Source: Pseudoroseomonas cervicalis (GTDB lineage Bacteria; Pseudomonadota; Alphaproteobacteria; Acetobacterales; Acetobacteraceae). From it: a stretch of DNA of 64,000 nt. The position numbers and the translations under genes are program-made. Each line of letters starts with the position of its first letter. The stretch's first letter is position 1. Under the pieces are notes generated by a model. That model did no database searches. It was not told the origin of the DNA and was given only the letters and a program-made list of their open reading frames with translations. This document shows, in pieces, positions 28,305 through 36,964 of this stretch. Location: positions 3,635,501 to 3,699,500 of the forward strand of contig NZ_JAUTAJ010000004.1 in the NCBI RefSeq assembly GCF_030818485.1, written 5' to 3'.

Positions 28305-31300
28305 TGCCGCTCCGCGCCGCGCTGCTCGCCACGGCCTGTTCCCTCGCGCTGCTGCCGGCCCTGGGGGCGGCGCCGGCCCGGGCGCAGGACGCGGCCTATG
28401 CGGTGCTGCTGGAGCAGGCGGAATACTGGCGCCTGCAGGGCCGGCCGGACCGCGCGGCGCTCACCCTGGACCGGCTGCTGGCGGCCGAGCCCGATCATCC
28501 GGGCGCGCTCGCCGCCGCCGTCGCCGCCCGCGCCGAGCTGGGCGAGGTGGAGGCGGCGACGCGGCATCTGGAGCGGCTGCGCCTGCTGGCGCCGGCCGAT
28601 CCGCGGCTGCAATCGGCGGCGCTGGCGCTGCGCGGCGCGCAGCTCGACCCGCAGGCGGTGGAGGCGGCGCGCCGCCTGGCGCAGGGCGGCGCGGCGGATG
28701 AGGCGGTGGCGCGCTATCGCGCTTTGTTCGGCGGCAGCACCCCGCCGGATGCCTTCGCGCTGGAATATTACGAGGCGCTCGCCGGCACCGCCGAGGGCCA
28801 GGCCGAGGCGCGCGACGCGCTGGAGGCGCTGGCCGCCGCGCGGCCGCAGGATGCGCGGCTGGCGCTGGCGCTCGCCCGCGCCATGACCTATCGCCCCGGC
28901 TCCCGTGCCGAGGGGGTGCGGCGGCTGCGGGCGCTGGCGGCGCAGCCGGACAGCGCCGCCCCGGCCATGGCCGCCTGGCGCGCCGCCCTGCTGTGGGAGC
29001 CGCCCTCGGCCACGCAGATCCCGGCCATCGAGGCCTATCTGGCGGTGGCGCCGCAGGATGCCGCTCTGCGCCAGCGCCTGGCCGAGGCGCGCGGCGCCGG
29101 CGCCGGGCATGAGGCCGGGGCGCGCCGGCTGCGCGGCTTCGCCCTGCTGAATGCCGGGCGGCTGGAGGCGGCGGCGCAGGATTTCGAGATCGTGCTGGCC
29201 GCCCGCCCGGGCGATGCCGAGGCGCTGGGCGGGCTGGGCCTGGCCCGGCTGCGCCAGGGCCGCATCGCCGAGGCGCGGCGCAGCCTGGCCGAGGCGGTGG
29301 CGCGCGACCCGGAGTCCGGCCGCGCCCGCTGGGGCCGCGCGCTGGAGGGCGCCAGCGGCGACAGCCAGCCAGAGCAGGCGCGCGCCCTGGCGCAGCGCGG
29401 CGCCCATGACCAGGCCGAGGCGCTGCTGCGCCGCGCGCTGCGCCGCGATGGCGCCGAGCGGGCCGAGGCCGAGGCGCTGCTGGCCGAGCTGCTGCTGCGC
29501 CGTGGCGACTGGCCGGGCGCCGAGCTGCATTACCGCGCCGCGCTGGAGCGCCGCCCCTTCCTGCCCACCGCCCTGGCCGGTCTGGCCGAGGCGCTGCAGC
29601 GCCAGGGAAGGGTGGCCGAGGCCGGGTCGCTCGCCGCCCTGCGCGGGCGGCTGCTGGAAGGCAGCGCGGCGCAGCGGGCCGAGGCGCTGCGCCTGGAATC
29701 GCTGCGCGCCGGCGACGCCGAATCGGCCGCCGGCCTGCTGCGCGCCGCGCTGGCCGCCGAGCCCGGCAATCCCTGGCTGCGCCTCGATTTGGCCCGCGCC
29801 CTGGCGCGCCAGGGCATGGCCGGGGAGATCCCGGCGCTGCTGCCGGCCGGGGAGGGCGCCGCGCCGGACACGCTGCAGGCCGCCGCGCTGCTGGCCGCCG
29901 ATGCCGGCCGCATGGGCGAGGCGGCGCTGCTGCTGGAGCGCATCCCGGCCCGGCTGCGCAGCGCCGAGATGGTGCGGCTGGCCCGCCGCGTGCGGCTGAA
30001 CCTGCTGCTGGCCGAGGCCGCCGAGCCCGCCTCCTACGGCCATGCCACCGAGGCGGCGCGTCGTCTGGTGGCGCTGGCCGGCCAGCCCGACCCTTCGGGC
30101 GAGCTGGCGGCGCTGGTGGTGCAGGCGCTGACCGGCGCCGGCCAGCCGGTGGCGGCGGAACAGGCGGCCGAGGCCGCGCTGGCCGCCAATGCCGGCGCCC
30201 CCGCCAGCGCCCGGCTGCGCCTGGCCGATGCCCTGGCCGAGGCCGGGCTGGACCGCGCCGCCGGCGCGCTGGCCGCCAGGCTGGCGCAGGAGGGAAGGCT
30301 CAGCCTGGATGAGCGGCGCCAGCTGGCGGTGCTGCGCCCCGGCGCCGATGCCGGCCCTGTCCTGGCCCGCGCCGAGCCGCGCCCGCGCGCGCCGGAGGCT
30401 GCGCCGCAGCCGGTGGTCGCGCAGCAGGCGCCGCCGCCGGGTCCCGCCCCTGGCCCCGCCATGTCCGACCCGCGCGCCACCCAGCGCCTGGCCGAGGCGG
30501 TGCTGCGCCGCGACCCGCGCCATGTCGAGGCGCGCGCCAATGCCATCGAGGCGGCGCTGGCCCTGGGCGAGGGCGCCCGGGCCGAGGCGCTGCTGGAGGA
30601 TGGCCGCGCCCTGCTGCCGAATGATCCGCGCCTGTCGCTGCTGGAGGCCCGCATGGCCCGGCTGCAGGGCGACGGGGTGCGCGCCCGCGCCGCCCTGGCC
30701 CTGGCCGCCGAGCAGCGCCGCGGCCAGCTCGGCGCCGCGCCGGGCGGCATGATGGCCCAGGGGGGCGCGCCGCAGCCCGGCGCGCCGCAGCGCGTGGCGC
30801 TGGCCGGGCAGGGGCTCTCCGCCCCGCCCGCCGCCTATGGCGCCGTGCCCCAATCCTACGCCCAGCAGCAATACGCCCAGCAGCAGTATGCGCAGGCGAC
30901 CTATCCGCAGGCGGTCGGCCAGACGGGCTTCCCGCTGCCGCTCTCCGCCCCGCCCGCCGCGGTGGAGGATCCGCTGCTGCGGCAGATCGATCGCGAGCTG
31001 GCCTCGGTGCAGGACGAGGCGGCGCCGCGCCTGGCCGCCAGCTTCAACGCCCGCGGCCGCTCCGGCGAGGGCGGGCTGGACCGCATGACCGAGTTCGGCG
31101 CGGGGGCCGAGGCCTCGGCGCCGCTGCCGGGCGTCGGCGGCCGCGTCACGCTGCGCGCCCAGGCGGTGACGCTGGATGCCGGCGACATGTCGCAGAATGC
31201 CGCGACGCTCAGCCGCTTCGGCAGCGGCGCGCAGATCGTGCCCAGCAATGGCAGCCTCTCGGCCGACCAGGCGCGGGCGCTGACGCCCTCGGGCACCACC

Positions 31301-32140
31301 GCCTCCGGCCTGTCGCTGGGGCTGGGCTATGCGCGGGACAGCTTCTCGGCCGATATCGGCTCCACCCCGCTCGGCTTCCGCAAGCAGAATGTGCTGGGCG
31401 GGGTGGAGGTGGCGCCGGCGCTGGGCAACAATCTGCGCCTGCGCGTCACCGCCGAGCGCCGCGCCATCACCGACACGCTGCTCTCCTGGAGCGGCATGCG
31501 CGACCCGAGCAGCGGCACCACCTGGGGCGGCGTGGTGCGCAACACCGGGCGCGGCCAGCTCGAATACGCGGTGGGCGATACCAGCTTCTATCTGGGCGGC
31601 GGCTATTCGACGCTGGAGGGCGATGGCGTCGCCGACAACACCCGCATCGAGGCCTATGGCGGCGTCAGCCACGCCTTGTATCGCCGCGCCGATTCCGAGC
31701 TGGTGACCGGCCTCGACCTGCTCTACCAGTCCTACGACAAGAATCTGCGCTACTTCACCCTCGGCCATGGCGGCTATTTCAGCCCCCAATCCTTCGTCGC
31801 CGCCTCGGTGCCGCTGGATTACCGGGCACGCTCGGGCGATTTCTCCTACCGCATCGGCGCCAGCGTCGGCATCGCCTCCTTCCGCGAGGATCGCAGCGCC
31901 GTCTTCCCCGACGATGCGGCGCGCCAGGCGCAGCAGGAGGCGCTGGCGGCGTCCAACAGCGGCTACACCGCCTTCTATGCCGGCCAGTCGCAGACGGTGG
32001 TCACCGCCGGGCTGCGCGCCGATCTGGAATATGCGGTGACGCCCAGCCTGCGGCTCGGCGCCGCGCTGCGCTATGACCGCTCGGCCGATTGGAACGAGGC
32101 GCGCGGCCTGCTCTATGCCCGCTACCGCATCGACCAGTAG
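28301..32140 (+). CDS. bcsC: Cellulose synthase outer-membrane export subunit BcsC
   Basis: 1279-residue exporter: signal peptide (AALLATACSLALLPALGAAPARA), a long periplasmic TPR solenoid (repeats such as AQDFEIVLAARPGDAEALGGLGLARLRQGRIAEARRSL), a Gln/Tyr-rich hinge near residues 850-870 (YAQQQYAQQQYAQATYP), and a C-terminal beta-barrel of the BcsC_C type from about residue 920. The protein spans periplasm and outer membrane and lets the glucan out. The ATG at 28301 overlaps the bcsAB stop (ATGA). A frame open upstream to 28253 is a shadow of bcsAB. Confidence 0.93.
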   Translation: MMPLRAALLATACSLALLPALGAAPARAQDAAYAVLLEQAEYWRLQGRPDRAALTLDRLLAAEPDHPGALAAAVAARAELGEVEAATRHLERLRLLAPADPRLQSAALALRGAQLDPQAVEAARRLAQGGAADEAVARYRALFGGSTPPDAFALEYYEALAGTAEGQAEARDALEALAAARPQDARLALALARAMTYRPGSRAEGVRRLRALAAQPDSAAPAMAAWRAALLWEPPSATQIPAIEAYLAVAPQDAALRQRLAEARGAGAGHEAGARRLRGFALLNAGRLEAAAQDFEIVLAARPGDAEALGGLGLARLRQGRIAEARRSLAEAVARDPESGRARWGRALEGASGDSQPEQARALAQRGAHDQAEALLRRALRRDGAERAEAEALLAELLLRRGDWPGAELHYRAALERRPFLPTALAGLAEALQRQGRVAEAGSLAALRGRLLEGSAAQRAEALRLESLRAGDAESAAGLLRAALAAEPGNPWLRLDLARALARQGMAGEIPALLPAGEGAAPDTLQAAALLAADAGRMGEAALLLERIPARLRSAEMVRLARRVRLNLLLAEAAEPASYGHATEAARRLVALAGQPDPSGELAALVVQALTGAGQPVAAEQAAEAALAANAGAPASARLRLADALAEAGLDRAAGALAARLAQEGRLSLDERRQLAVLRPGADAGPVLARAEPRPRAPEAAPQPVVAQQAPPPGPAPGPAMSDPRATQRLAEAVLRRDPRHVEARANAIEAALALGEGARAEALLEDGRALLPNDPRLSLLEARMARLQGDGVRARAALALAAEQRRGQLGAAPGGMMAQGGAPQPGAPQRVALAGQGLSAPPAAYGAVPQSYAQQQYAQQQYAQATYPQAVGQTGFPLPLSAPPAAVEDPLLRQIDRELASVQDEAAPRLAASFNARGRSGEGGLDRMTEFGAGAEASAPLPGVGGRVTLRAQAVTLDAGDMSQNAATLSRFGSGAQIVPSNGSLSADQARALTPSGTTASGLSLGLGYARDSFSADIGSTPLGFRKQNVLGGVEVAPALGNNLRLRVTAERRAITDTLLSWSGMRDPSSGTTWGGVVRNTGRGQLEYAVGDTSFYLGGGYSTLEGDGVADNTRIEAYGGVSHALYRRADSELVTGLDLLYQSYDKNLRYFTLGHGGYFSPQSFVAASVPLDYRARSGDFSYRIGASVGIASFREDRSAVFPDDAARQAQQEALAASNSGYTAFYAGQSQTVVTAGLRADLEYAVTPSLRLGAALRYDRSADWNEARGLLYARYRIDQ

Positions 32141-32253
32141 TGTCAGTGCGGCAGGCCGCGAATCGGCCGACAACCACGGGTTGCAGGCGCGACCCGCGGG
32201 GCGGCGCGAGGGGCGGCGGAGAGTTGGGCGGCAGGCGGTAGGGACGAGACAGG

Positions 32254-32733
32254 ATGCAGGGCACCCCCGGAAGCGATGCGGCCATGCTGGCCTATCTGGC
32301 GCGGCGCGGCACCAGCGCGCAGTGGCGCGGTTTCCTGCGCGCCCTGGTCGAGACGCTGGATGGCAGCCTGGACCGCGCCGGGCGCGACGCGCTGCTGCGC
32401 GCCGTCGGCGGCCGGCTCGGCGCCACCCTGCCGCTCGGCCCGGCCGACACCCTGGCCTCGCTCGAGGCGCGGATGAACGAGGCGCTGGCCGGGCTGGAAT
32501 GGGGTTTCGTGGGCATCGGGGTGGATGAGGCCGATCGCAGCCTGCGGCTGACGCATCACGCCATGCCCGCCGTGCCGCTGCCGGCCGACGAATCGGGGCA
32601 TTGGTTCGGCGCCGTGCTGGAGGGCCTCTACGGCGCCTGGATGACGGCGCAGCAGGGCGGCGCCACGGGCGGGGCCACCATGCGCGTGGTGCAGAGCGAT
32701 ACGGCCAGGCTCGTGCTGCGCTACGGCAGCTGA
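32254..32733 (+). CDS. bcsD: Cellulose synthase subunit D (BcsD/AcsD)
   Basis: 159 residues, close to the 156 of Komagataeibacter AcsD. BcsD forms ring-like octamers and, with a Pro-rich partner, scaffolds linear rows of synthases for crystalline cellulose (type I operons). Family features: YLARRGTSAQWRGFLRALVETLDG, then MNEALAGLEWGFVGIGVDEADRSLRLTHHAMP, and ESGHWFGAVLEGLYGAWMTAQ. No signal peptide is visible. It lies 113 bases after bcsC as the last bcs gene, before a palindromic terminator. Confidence 0.88.
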   Translation: MQGTPGSDAAMLAYLARRGTSAQWRGFLRALVETLDGSLDRAGRDALLRAVGGRLGATLPLGPADTLASLEARMNEALAGLEWGFVGIGVDEADRSLRLTHHAMPAVPLPADESGHWFGAVLEGLYGAWMTAQQGGATGGATMRVVQSDTARLVLRYGS

Positions 32734-32738
32734 GGCGC

Positions 32739-32756
32739 CGCGCCCGGCCGGGCGCG
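32739..32756 (+). terminator. Palindromic terminator after bcsD
   Basis: CGCGCCCGG / CCGGGCGCG, a perfect 18-bp palindrome six bases past the bcsD stop, upstream of pntAA. It probably ends the cellulose transcript. Confidence 0.45.
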
Positions 32757-32847
32757 CCCCGCCCCGGCCACCCCCCGGGCGCGGATGCCTTGCGGCGCCG
32801 CAACAGCCTCGGCATCCTCGCCCGCAAACCTGGGAAGGAGGATCCGG

Positions 32848-34002
32848 ATGCGCCTCGCGGTGCTCAAGGAAAGACGCGCGGGCGAGACCCGCGTCGCCGC
32901 CACGCCGGAGACGGTGAAGAAGCTGATCGCGCTCGGCCTCGCCGTGGTGGTGGAGAGCGGCGCCGGCCTCGCCTCCGGCCTGCCGGATGCGCAGTATCGC
33001 GAGGCCGGGGCGGAGATCGCCCCCGACGCGGCCGCGGCGCTGGCCGGCGCCGGCATCGTGCTGAAGCTGCGCGCGCCGCTGGGCACGGGGGAGGGGGCGG
33101 TGGACGAGCTCTCCCTGATCCCGCGCGGGGCGCTGCTGATCGGCACGCTCGACGCGCTCTCCGAGCCGGCCCGCGCGCGCGTCTATGCCGAGCTGGGCAT
33201 CGATGCCTGCTCGATGGAGCTGCTGCCGCGCATCACCCGCGCGCAGAGCATGGATGTGCTCTCCTCCCAGGCCAATCTCGCCGGCTACCGCGCGGTGATC
33301 GAGGGCGCGGGCGCCTTCGACAAGGGTTTTCCCATGCTGATGACGGCGGCGGGCACCATCCCGGCGGCCAATGTCTTCGTCATGGGCGCGGGCGTGGCCG
33401 GGCTGCAGGCGATCGCGACGGCCCGGCGCCTCGGCGGCCGCGTCTCGGCCACCGATGTCCGGCCGGCGGCGAAGGAGGAGATCAAGTCGCTCGGCGCCAG
33501 CTTCGTGGGCTATGAGGATGCCGAGAGCCAGGCGGCGCAGACCGCCGGCGGCTATGCCAAGCAGCTCTCGGCCGAGTTCTACGCCAGGCAGGCCGAGGTG
33601 GTGGCCGCCCATGTGGTGAAGCAGGATGTCGTCATCTGCACCGCGCTGGTGCAGGGCCGCAAGGCGCCGATCCTGCTGACCGCCGAGATGGTGGCCAGCA
33701 TGAAGCCGGGCAGCGTGGTGGTCGATATCGCCGCGGATGCCGGCGGCAATTGCGCGCTGACCGTGCCGGGGGAGAGCATCACCACCGAAGGCGGCGTGAA
33801 GATCCTGGGCCACCGCAACTGGCCCGGCCGCATCCCCGCCGCCGCCTCCAGCCTCTATGCGCGCAACCTGCTGACCTTCCTGACCACCTTCTGGGACAAG
33901 GAGGCCGGCGCGCCGAAGCTGCCGGTGGAGGATGAGATCATCCGCGGCGTGGCGCTGACCCGCGCGGGCGCCGTCGTGCACCCGCAACTGGCGCAAGCCT
34001 GA
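32848..34002 (+). CDS. pntAA: NAD(P) transhydrogenase subunit alpha part 1
   Basis: 384-residue soluble NAD(H)-binding domain (dI) of the proton-translocating transhydrogenase, which makes NADPH from NADH using the proton gradient. Signs: [26 protein letters not shown], the [18 protein letters not shown] segment, the Rossmann loop [36 protein letters not shown], and mobile-loop [17 protein letters not shown]. The ATG at 32848 is chosen for AAGGAGG. The alpha subunit is split into two genes, as is usual in alphaproteobacteria, and three genes follow in order without promoters between them. Confidence 0.95.
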   Translation: MRLAVLKERRAGETRVAATPETVKKLIALGLAVVVESGAGLASGLPDAQYREAGAEIAPDAAAALAGAGIVLKLRAPLGTGEGAVDELSLIPRGALLIGTLDALSEPARARVYAELGIDACSMELLPRITRAQSMDVLSSQANLAGYRAVIEGAGAFDKGFPMLMTAAGTIPAANVFVMGAGVAGLQAIATARRLGGRVSATDVRPAAKEEIKSLGASFVGYEDAESQAAQTAGGYAKQLSAEFYARQAEVVAAHVVKQDVVICTALVQGRKAPILLTAEMVASMKPGSVVVDIAADAGGNCALTVPGESITTEGGVKILGHRNWPGRIPAAASSLYARNLLTFLTTFWDKEAGAPKLPVEDEIIRGVALTRAGAVVHPQLAQA

Positions 34003-34013
34003 GGAGAGAAGCG

Positions 34014-34406
34014 ATGAACGCGACCGATCTCGCCAACCAGGCCTCCGCCACGGCGGAGCGCGCCCTGGCGCTGGCCGCCCAGGCGCGGCAGATGGCCGAG
34101 GCCGTGGCGCCGGTGGCCCAGGCCGCCGAGCCCTTCCTGCTGCTGCTGACGATTTTTCTCCTCGCCTGCTTCGTCGGCTACTACGTCGTCTGGAACGTCA
34201 CGCCGGCGCTGCACTCGCCGCTGATGGGCGTCACCAACGCCATCTCCTCGGTCATCGTGGTGGGCGCCATCCTGGCCACCGGCCTCGGCGATTCCTGGGC
34301 GGCGAAATTCTTCGGCTTCCTGGCGGTGACGCTGGCCTCGGTGAACATCTTCGGCGGCTTCCTGGTGACGCGCCGGATGCTCGCCATGTTCAAGAAGAAG
34401 GGCTGA
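34014..34406 (+). CDS. pntAB: NAD(P) transhydrogenase subunit alpha part 2
   Basis: 130-residue membrane half of the split alpha subunit (part of domain II). A helical N-terminal region is followed by three or four membrane segments: [38 protein letters not shown] and [25 protein letters not shown]. It forms the proton channel with PntB. It starts 11 bases after pntAA with GAGGAGAGAAGCG as ribosome site, and ends 4 bases before pntB. Confidence 0.94.
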   Translation: MNATDLANQASATAERALALAAQARQMAEAVAPVAQAAEPFLLLLTIFLLACFVGYYVVWNVTPALHSPLMGVTNAISSVIVVGAILATGLGDSWAAKFFGFLAVTLASVNIFGGFLVTRRMLAMFKKKG

Positions 34407-34410
34407 GGCG

Positions 34411-35817
34411 ATGGCGCACACGCTCTCGACGCTCGCCTATCTCGCAGCCTCCGTCCTGTTCATCCTGGCGCTGCGCGGCCTGTCGCATCCGGAGACCAGC
34501 CGGCAGGGCAATCTCTTCGGCATGGTCGGCATGGCCATCGCCATCCTCGCCTCGCTGGCGCGGCCGGGCATGGACATTGGCGGCATCGCGCTGATCCTGG
34601 CGGGGCTCGCCCTCGGCGGCGGCATCGGCGCGGTGGTGGCGCAGCGCATCCAGATGACGGCGCTGCCGCAGCTGGTCGCCGCCTTCCACTCTCTGGTGGG
34701 TCTCGCCGCCGTCTTCGTCGCGGCGGCGGCCTTCTACAACCCCGAGGCCTTCGGCATCGGCCATCCCGGCGCGATCCACACCGGCAGCCTGGTGGAGATG
34801 TCGCTGGGGCTGGCCATCGGCGCCATCACCTTCAGCGGCTCGCTGATCGCCTTCGCTAAGCTGCAGGCGCTGATGGGCTCCGCGCCGATCACCTTCAAGG
34901 GCCAGCACTGGCTGAATCTGGGCCTGGCGCTGCTGCTGCTGGTGCTGGTCATCGCCTTCTGCGCCACCGGCTCGGGCGTGCTGTTCTGGCTGATCGCGCT
35001 GCTGGCGCTCGGCCTCGGTTTCCTGCTGATCATCCCGATCGGCGGCGCCGACATGCCGGTCGTCGTCTCGATGCTGAACTCCTATTCCGGCTGGGCGGCG
35101 GCGGGCATCGGCTTCACGCTGGGCAATCTGCTGCTGATCGTCACCGGCGCGCTGGTCGGCGCCTCGGGCGCGATCCTGTCCTACATCATGTGCAAGGGCA
35201 TGAACCGCAGCATCATCAATGTGCTGCTGGGCGGTTTCGGCAGCGAGGCGGGGGGTACCTCCGCGGGCGGCGGCGGCGGGCCCGCGCGGCCGGTGAAGGC
35301 CGGCAGCCCGGAGGATGCCGCCTACATCATGAAGAACGCCGCCAAGATCATCATCGTGCCGGGCTACGGCATGGCGGTGGCGCAGGCGCAGCAGGTGGTG
35401 CGCGAGATGGCGGACCTGCTGAAGAAGGAAGGCGCCGAGATCTCCTACGCCATCCACCCCGTCGCGGGCCGCATGCCCGGCCATATGAACGTGCTGCTGG
35501 CCGAGGCGAATGTGCCCTATGACGAGGTGCATGAGCTGGAGGAGATCAACCCCGAATTCGCCGAGGCCGATGTGGCCTATGTGATCGGCGCCAATGACGT
35601 GACCAACCCGGCGGCCAAGACCGACAAGTCCAGCGCCATCTACGGCATGCCGATCCTGGATGTGGAGCGCGCCAAGACGGTGTTCTTCGTCAAGCGCGGC
35701 ATGGCCAGCGGCTATGCCGGCGTCGAGAACGAGCTGTTCTTCCGCGACAACACCATGATGCTGTTCGGCGACGCCAAGAAGGTGACGCAGCAGATCGTCC
35801 AGGCCCTGCAGAAATAA
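34411..35817 (+). CDS. pntB: NAD(P) transhydrogenase subunit beta
   Basis: 468-residue beta subunit: about nine membrane helices (domain II) to residue 270, then the NADP(H)-binding domain III. Diagnostic domain III residues: IIIVPGYGMAVAQAQQVVREMADLL, YAIHPVAGRMPGHMNVLLAEANVPYD, and DVAYVIGANDVTNPAAKTDKSSAIYGMPILDV, ending KRGMASGYAGVENELFF. It completes the transhydrogenase operon and is followed by a hairpin terminator. Confidence 0.95.
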   Translation: MAHTLSTLAYLAASVLFILALRGLSHPETSRQGNLFGMVGMAIAILASLARPGMDIGGIALILAGLALGGGIGAVVAQRIQMTALPQLVAAFHSLVGLAAVFVAAAAFYNPEAFGIGHPGAIHTGSLVEMSLGLAIGAITFSGSLIAFAKLQALMGSAPITFKGQHWLNLGLALLLLVLVIAFCATGSGVLFWLIALLALGLGFLLIIPIGGADMPVVVSMLNSYSGWAAAGIGFTLGNLLLIVTGALVGASGAILSYIMCKGMNRSIINVLLGGFGSEAGGTSAGGGGGPARPVKAGSPEDAAYIMKNAAKIIIVPGYGMAVAQAQQVVREMADLLKKEGAEISYAIHPVAGRMPGHMNVLLAEANVPYDEVHELEEINPEFAEADVAYVIGANDVTNPAAKTDKSSAIYGMPILDVERAKTVFFVKRGMASGYAGVENELFFRDNTMMLFGDAKKVTQQIVQALQK

Positions 35818-35830
35818 TTCTTTCGGGCTG

Positions 35831-35852
35831 CCGCCGTCCGGTGGGGCGGCGG
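35831..35852 (+). terminator. Hairpin after pntB
   Basis: CCGCCGTCC / GGGCGGCGG, a 9-bp stem with one T/G wobble and loop GGTG, 13 bases beyond the pntB stop. No U-tract follows. Confidence 0.45.
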
Positions 35853-35951
35853 GACGCTGCACTGAGGGGCCTTATCGCCTTCTCGGTGCAGCTTTCATGT
35901 CACGCGGCGGTTGAGGAGACCGGCGCGGGGAAATGAAACGGTTGCAAACTC

Positions 35952-35980
35952 TTTGTCGACCGCTCCCCCTGGCCTATAAC
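35952..35980 (+). promoter_or_regulatory. Candidate promoter of the Crp/Fnr-like gene
   Basis: TTTGTC, 17 bases, then TATAAC. The predicted transcript start, about 7 bases later, falls just before the ATG at 35990, so that start would be nearly leaderless. The alternative ATG at 35933 would then be upstream of transcription. Confidence 0.3.
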
Positions 35981-35989
35981 CTTCTGGTC

Positions 35990-36722
35990 ATGGCGGCCAA
36001 AACCAGTCTCACGCCCCTGCCGGGCGCCTGCGCGGCCTGCGCCGTGCGCCCCTTCGCCCTGTTCCGCGTCGTGCCGCAGGCGCGGGTGGGGGAGATCGCG
36101 CGCGTCCGCTCCGCCGTGCGCCTGGTGCGCTCGGGCGACGCCATCCGTGACACCGTCTTCACCCTCTATGCCGGCTGGGCCTTCTCCTGGACGACGACGC
36201 CGGATGGGCGCCGCCAGATCCTCGACTTCCACCTGCCCGGCGACCTGGTCGAGCGCAGCGAGGACGGGGCCGAGGTCTCGGCGCTGACCGATGCCAGCTT
36301 CTGCGTCCTCGCCAAGGACCGGCTCTGCGAGTTCATGGGCCGCGATCCGGGCCTGGCCATGTCCTATGCCGATGGGCTGGTGCGCGACCGCGCCCGGCTG
36401 CGGGAGCGTCTGACCAGCCTCGGCCGGCGCGATGCCATGGGCCGCGTCGCGCATCTGCTGCTGGAGCTGCACACCCGCCTGTCGCATCGCGGCGGCGCCG
36501 ACCGCAGCGGCGCGCCGCTGCCGCTGAAGCAGGGCGCATCTGGCCGATGCGCTGGGCCTGTCGGTGGAGCATGCCAACCGGGCGCTCGCCGCTCTGCGCC
36601 GCGATGGCGTGGCGGCGCTGCAGAAAGGGCGGCTCGACATCCTCGACCGCGAGGCGATGGAGGAGCTGGCCGGCTGGTCCAGCGCCCCCGCCGCGCCCGT
36701 GCTGACCACGCTCAAGGCCTGA
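35990..36722 (+). pseudogene. Crp/Fnr-family transcriptional regulator, frameshifted before its HTH
   Basis: The N-terminal two thirds are a cyclic-nucleotide-type effector domain (CAACAVRPFALFRVV, GWAFSWTTTPDGRRQILDFHLPGDLV, AVSALTDASFCVL-like core), the dimerisation helix (RDRARLRERLTSLGRRDAMGRVAHLLLELHTRL), then LPLKQ. The expected HTH is in another frame: HLADALGLSVEHANRALAALRRDGVAALQKGRLDIL, ending at TGA 36720-36722. Between CAG at 36530-36532 and CAT at 36537 there are four bases (GGCG) where three are expected, so one base is inserted. A U-tailed terminator begins three bases after 36722, supporting this stop rather than the shifted frame's stop at 36910. Only two N-terminal cysteines are seen, so an Fnr-type cluster is unlikely. 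A sequencing error is possible. Confidence 0.8.
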
Positions 36723-36724
36723 GG

Positions 36725-36770
36725 CGCCCCCGCCCCGCCTGTTTGTGTCAGGGGGCAGGGGGCGGCTTTT
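36725..36770 (+). terminator. Intrinsic terminator with U-tract after the Crp/Fnr-like gene
   Basis: A long imperfect stem (CGCCCCCGCCCCGCCTG / CAGGGGGCAGGGGGCGGC) is followed by TTTT at 36767-36770. It begins three bases past the regulator's true-frame stop. Confidence 0.6.
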
Positions 36771-36964
36771 CCATGCCCACCGTATCCGCCATGCTGCGCG
36801 CGGCCCCTTGCGGGGCGGCTCAGCCTATGTTGCGCTGCATCATGCGTGGCGTGCAGGGCAGGAATGGCCCTCTTCCGGCCTCGCCGCGGTCAAACTACAC
36901 GCCGCAGTGATTGACAGAATCTCACTTTCGCCGATTGTTGATTCGAACGACGGAGATAGGGACC

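Noticed and set aside
20859..32827. Very long open frames on the minus strand opposite the cellulose genes (up to about 1500 codons)
   Set aside because: They lie antisense to genes with clear catalytic motifs, have His/Arg/Gly/Gln-rich composition without known domains, and come from the lack of stop codons in very GC-rich DNA.
36723..36910. C-terminal part of the shifted Crp/Fnr frame running to 36910
   Set aside because: It is Arg/Pro/Gly-rich, lacks an HTH, and runs through an intrinsic terminator, so it is the result of the frameshift.
36911..36943. TTGACA upstream of the peptide-binding protein as a promoter
   Set aside because: The hexamer is perfect, but no acceptable -10 element lies 16-18 bases downstream.
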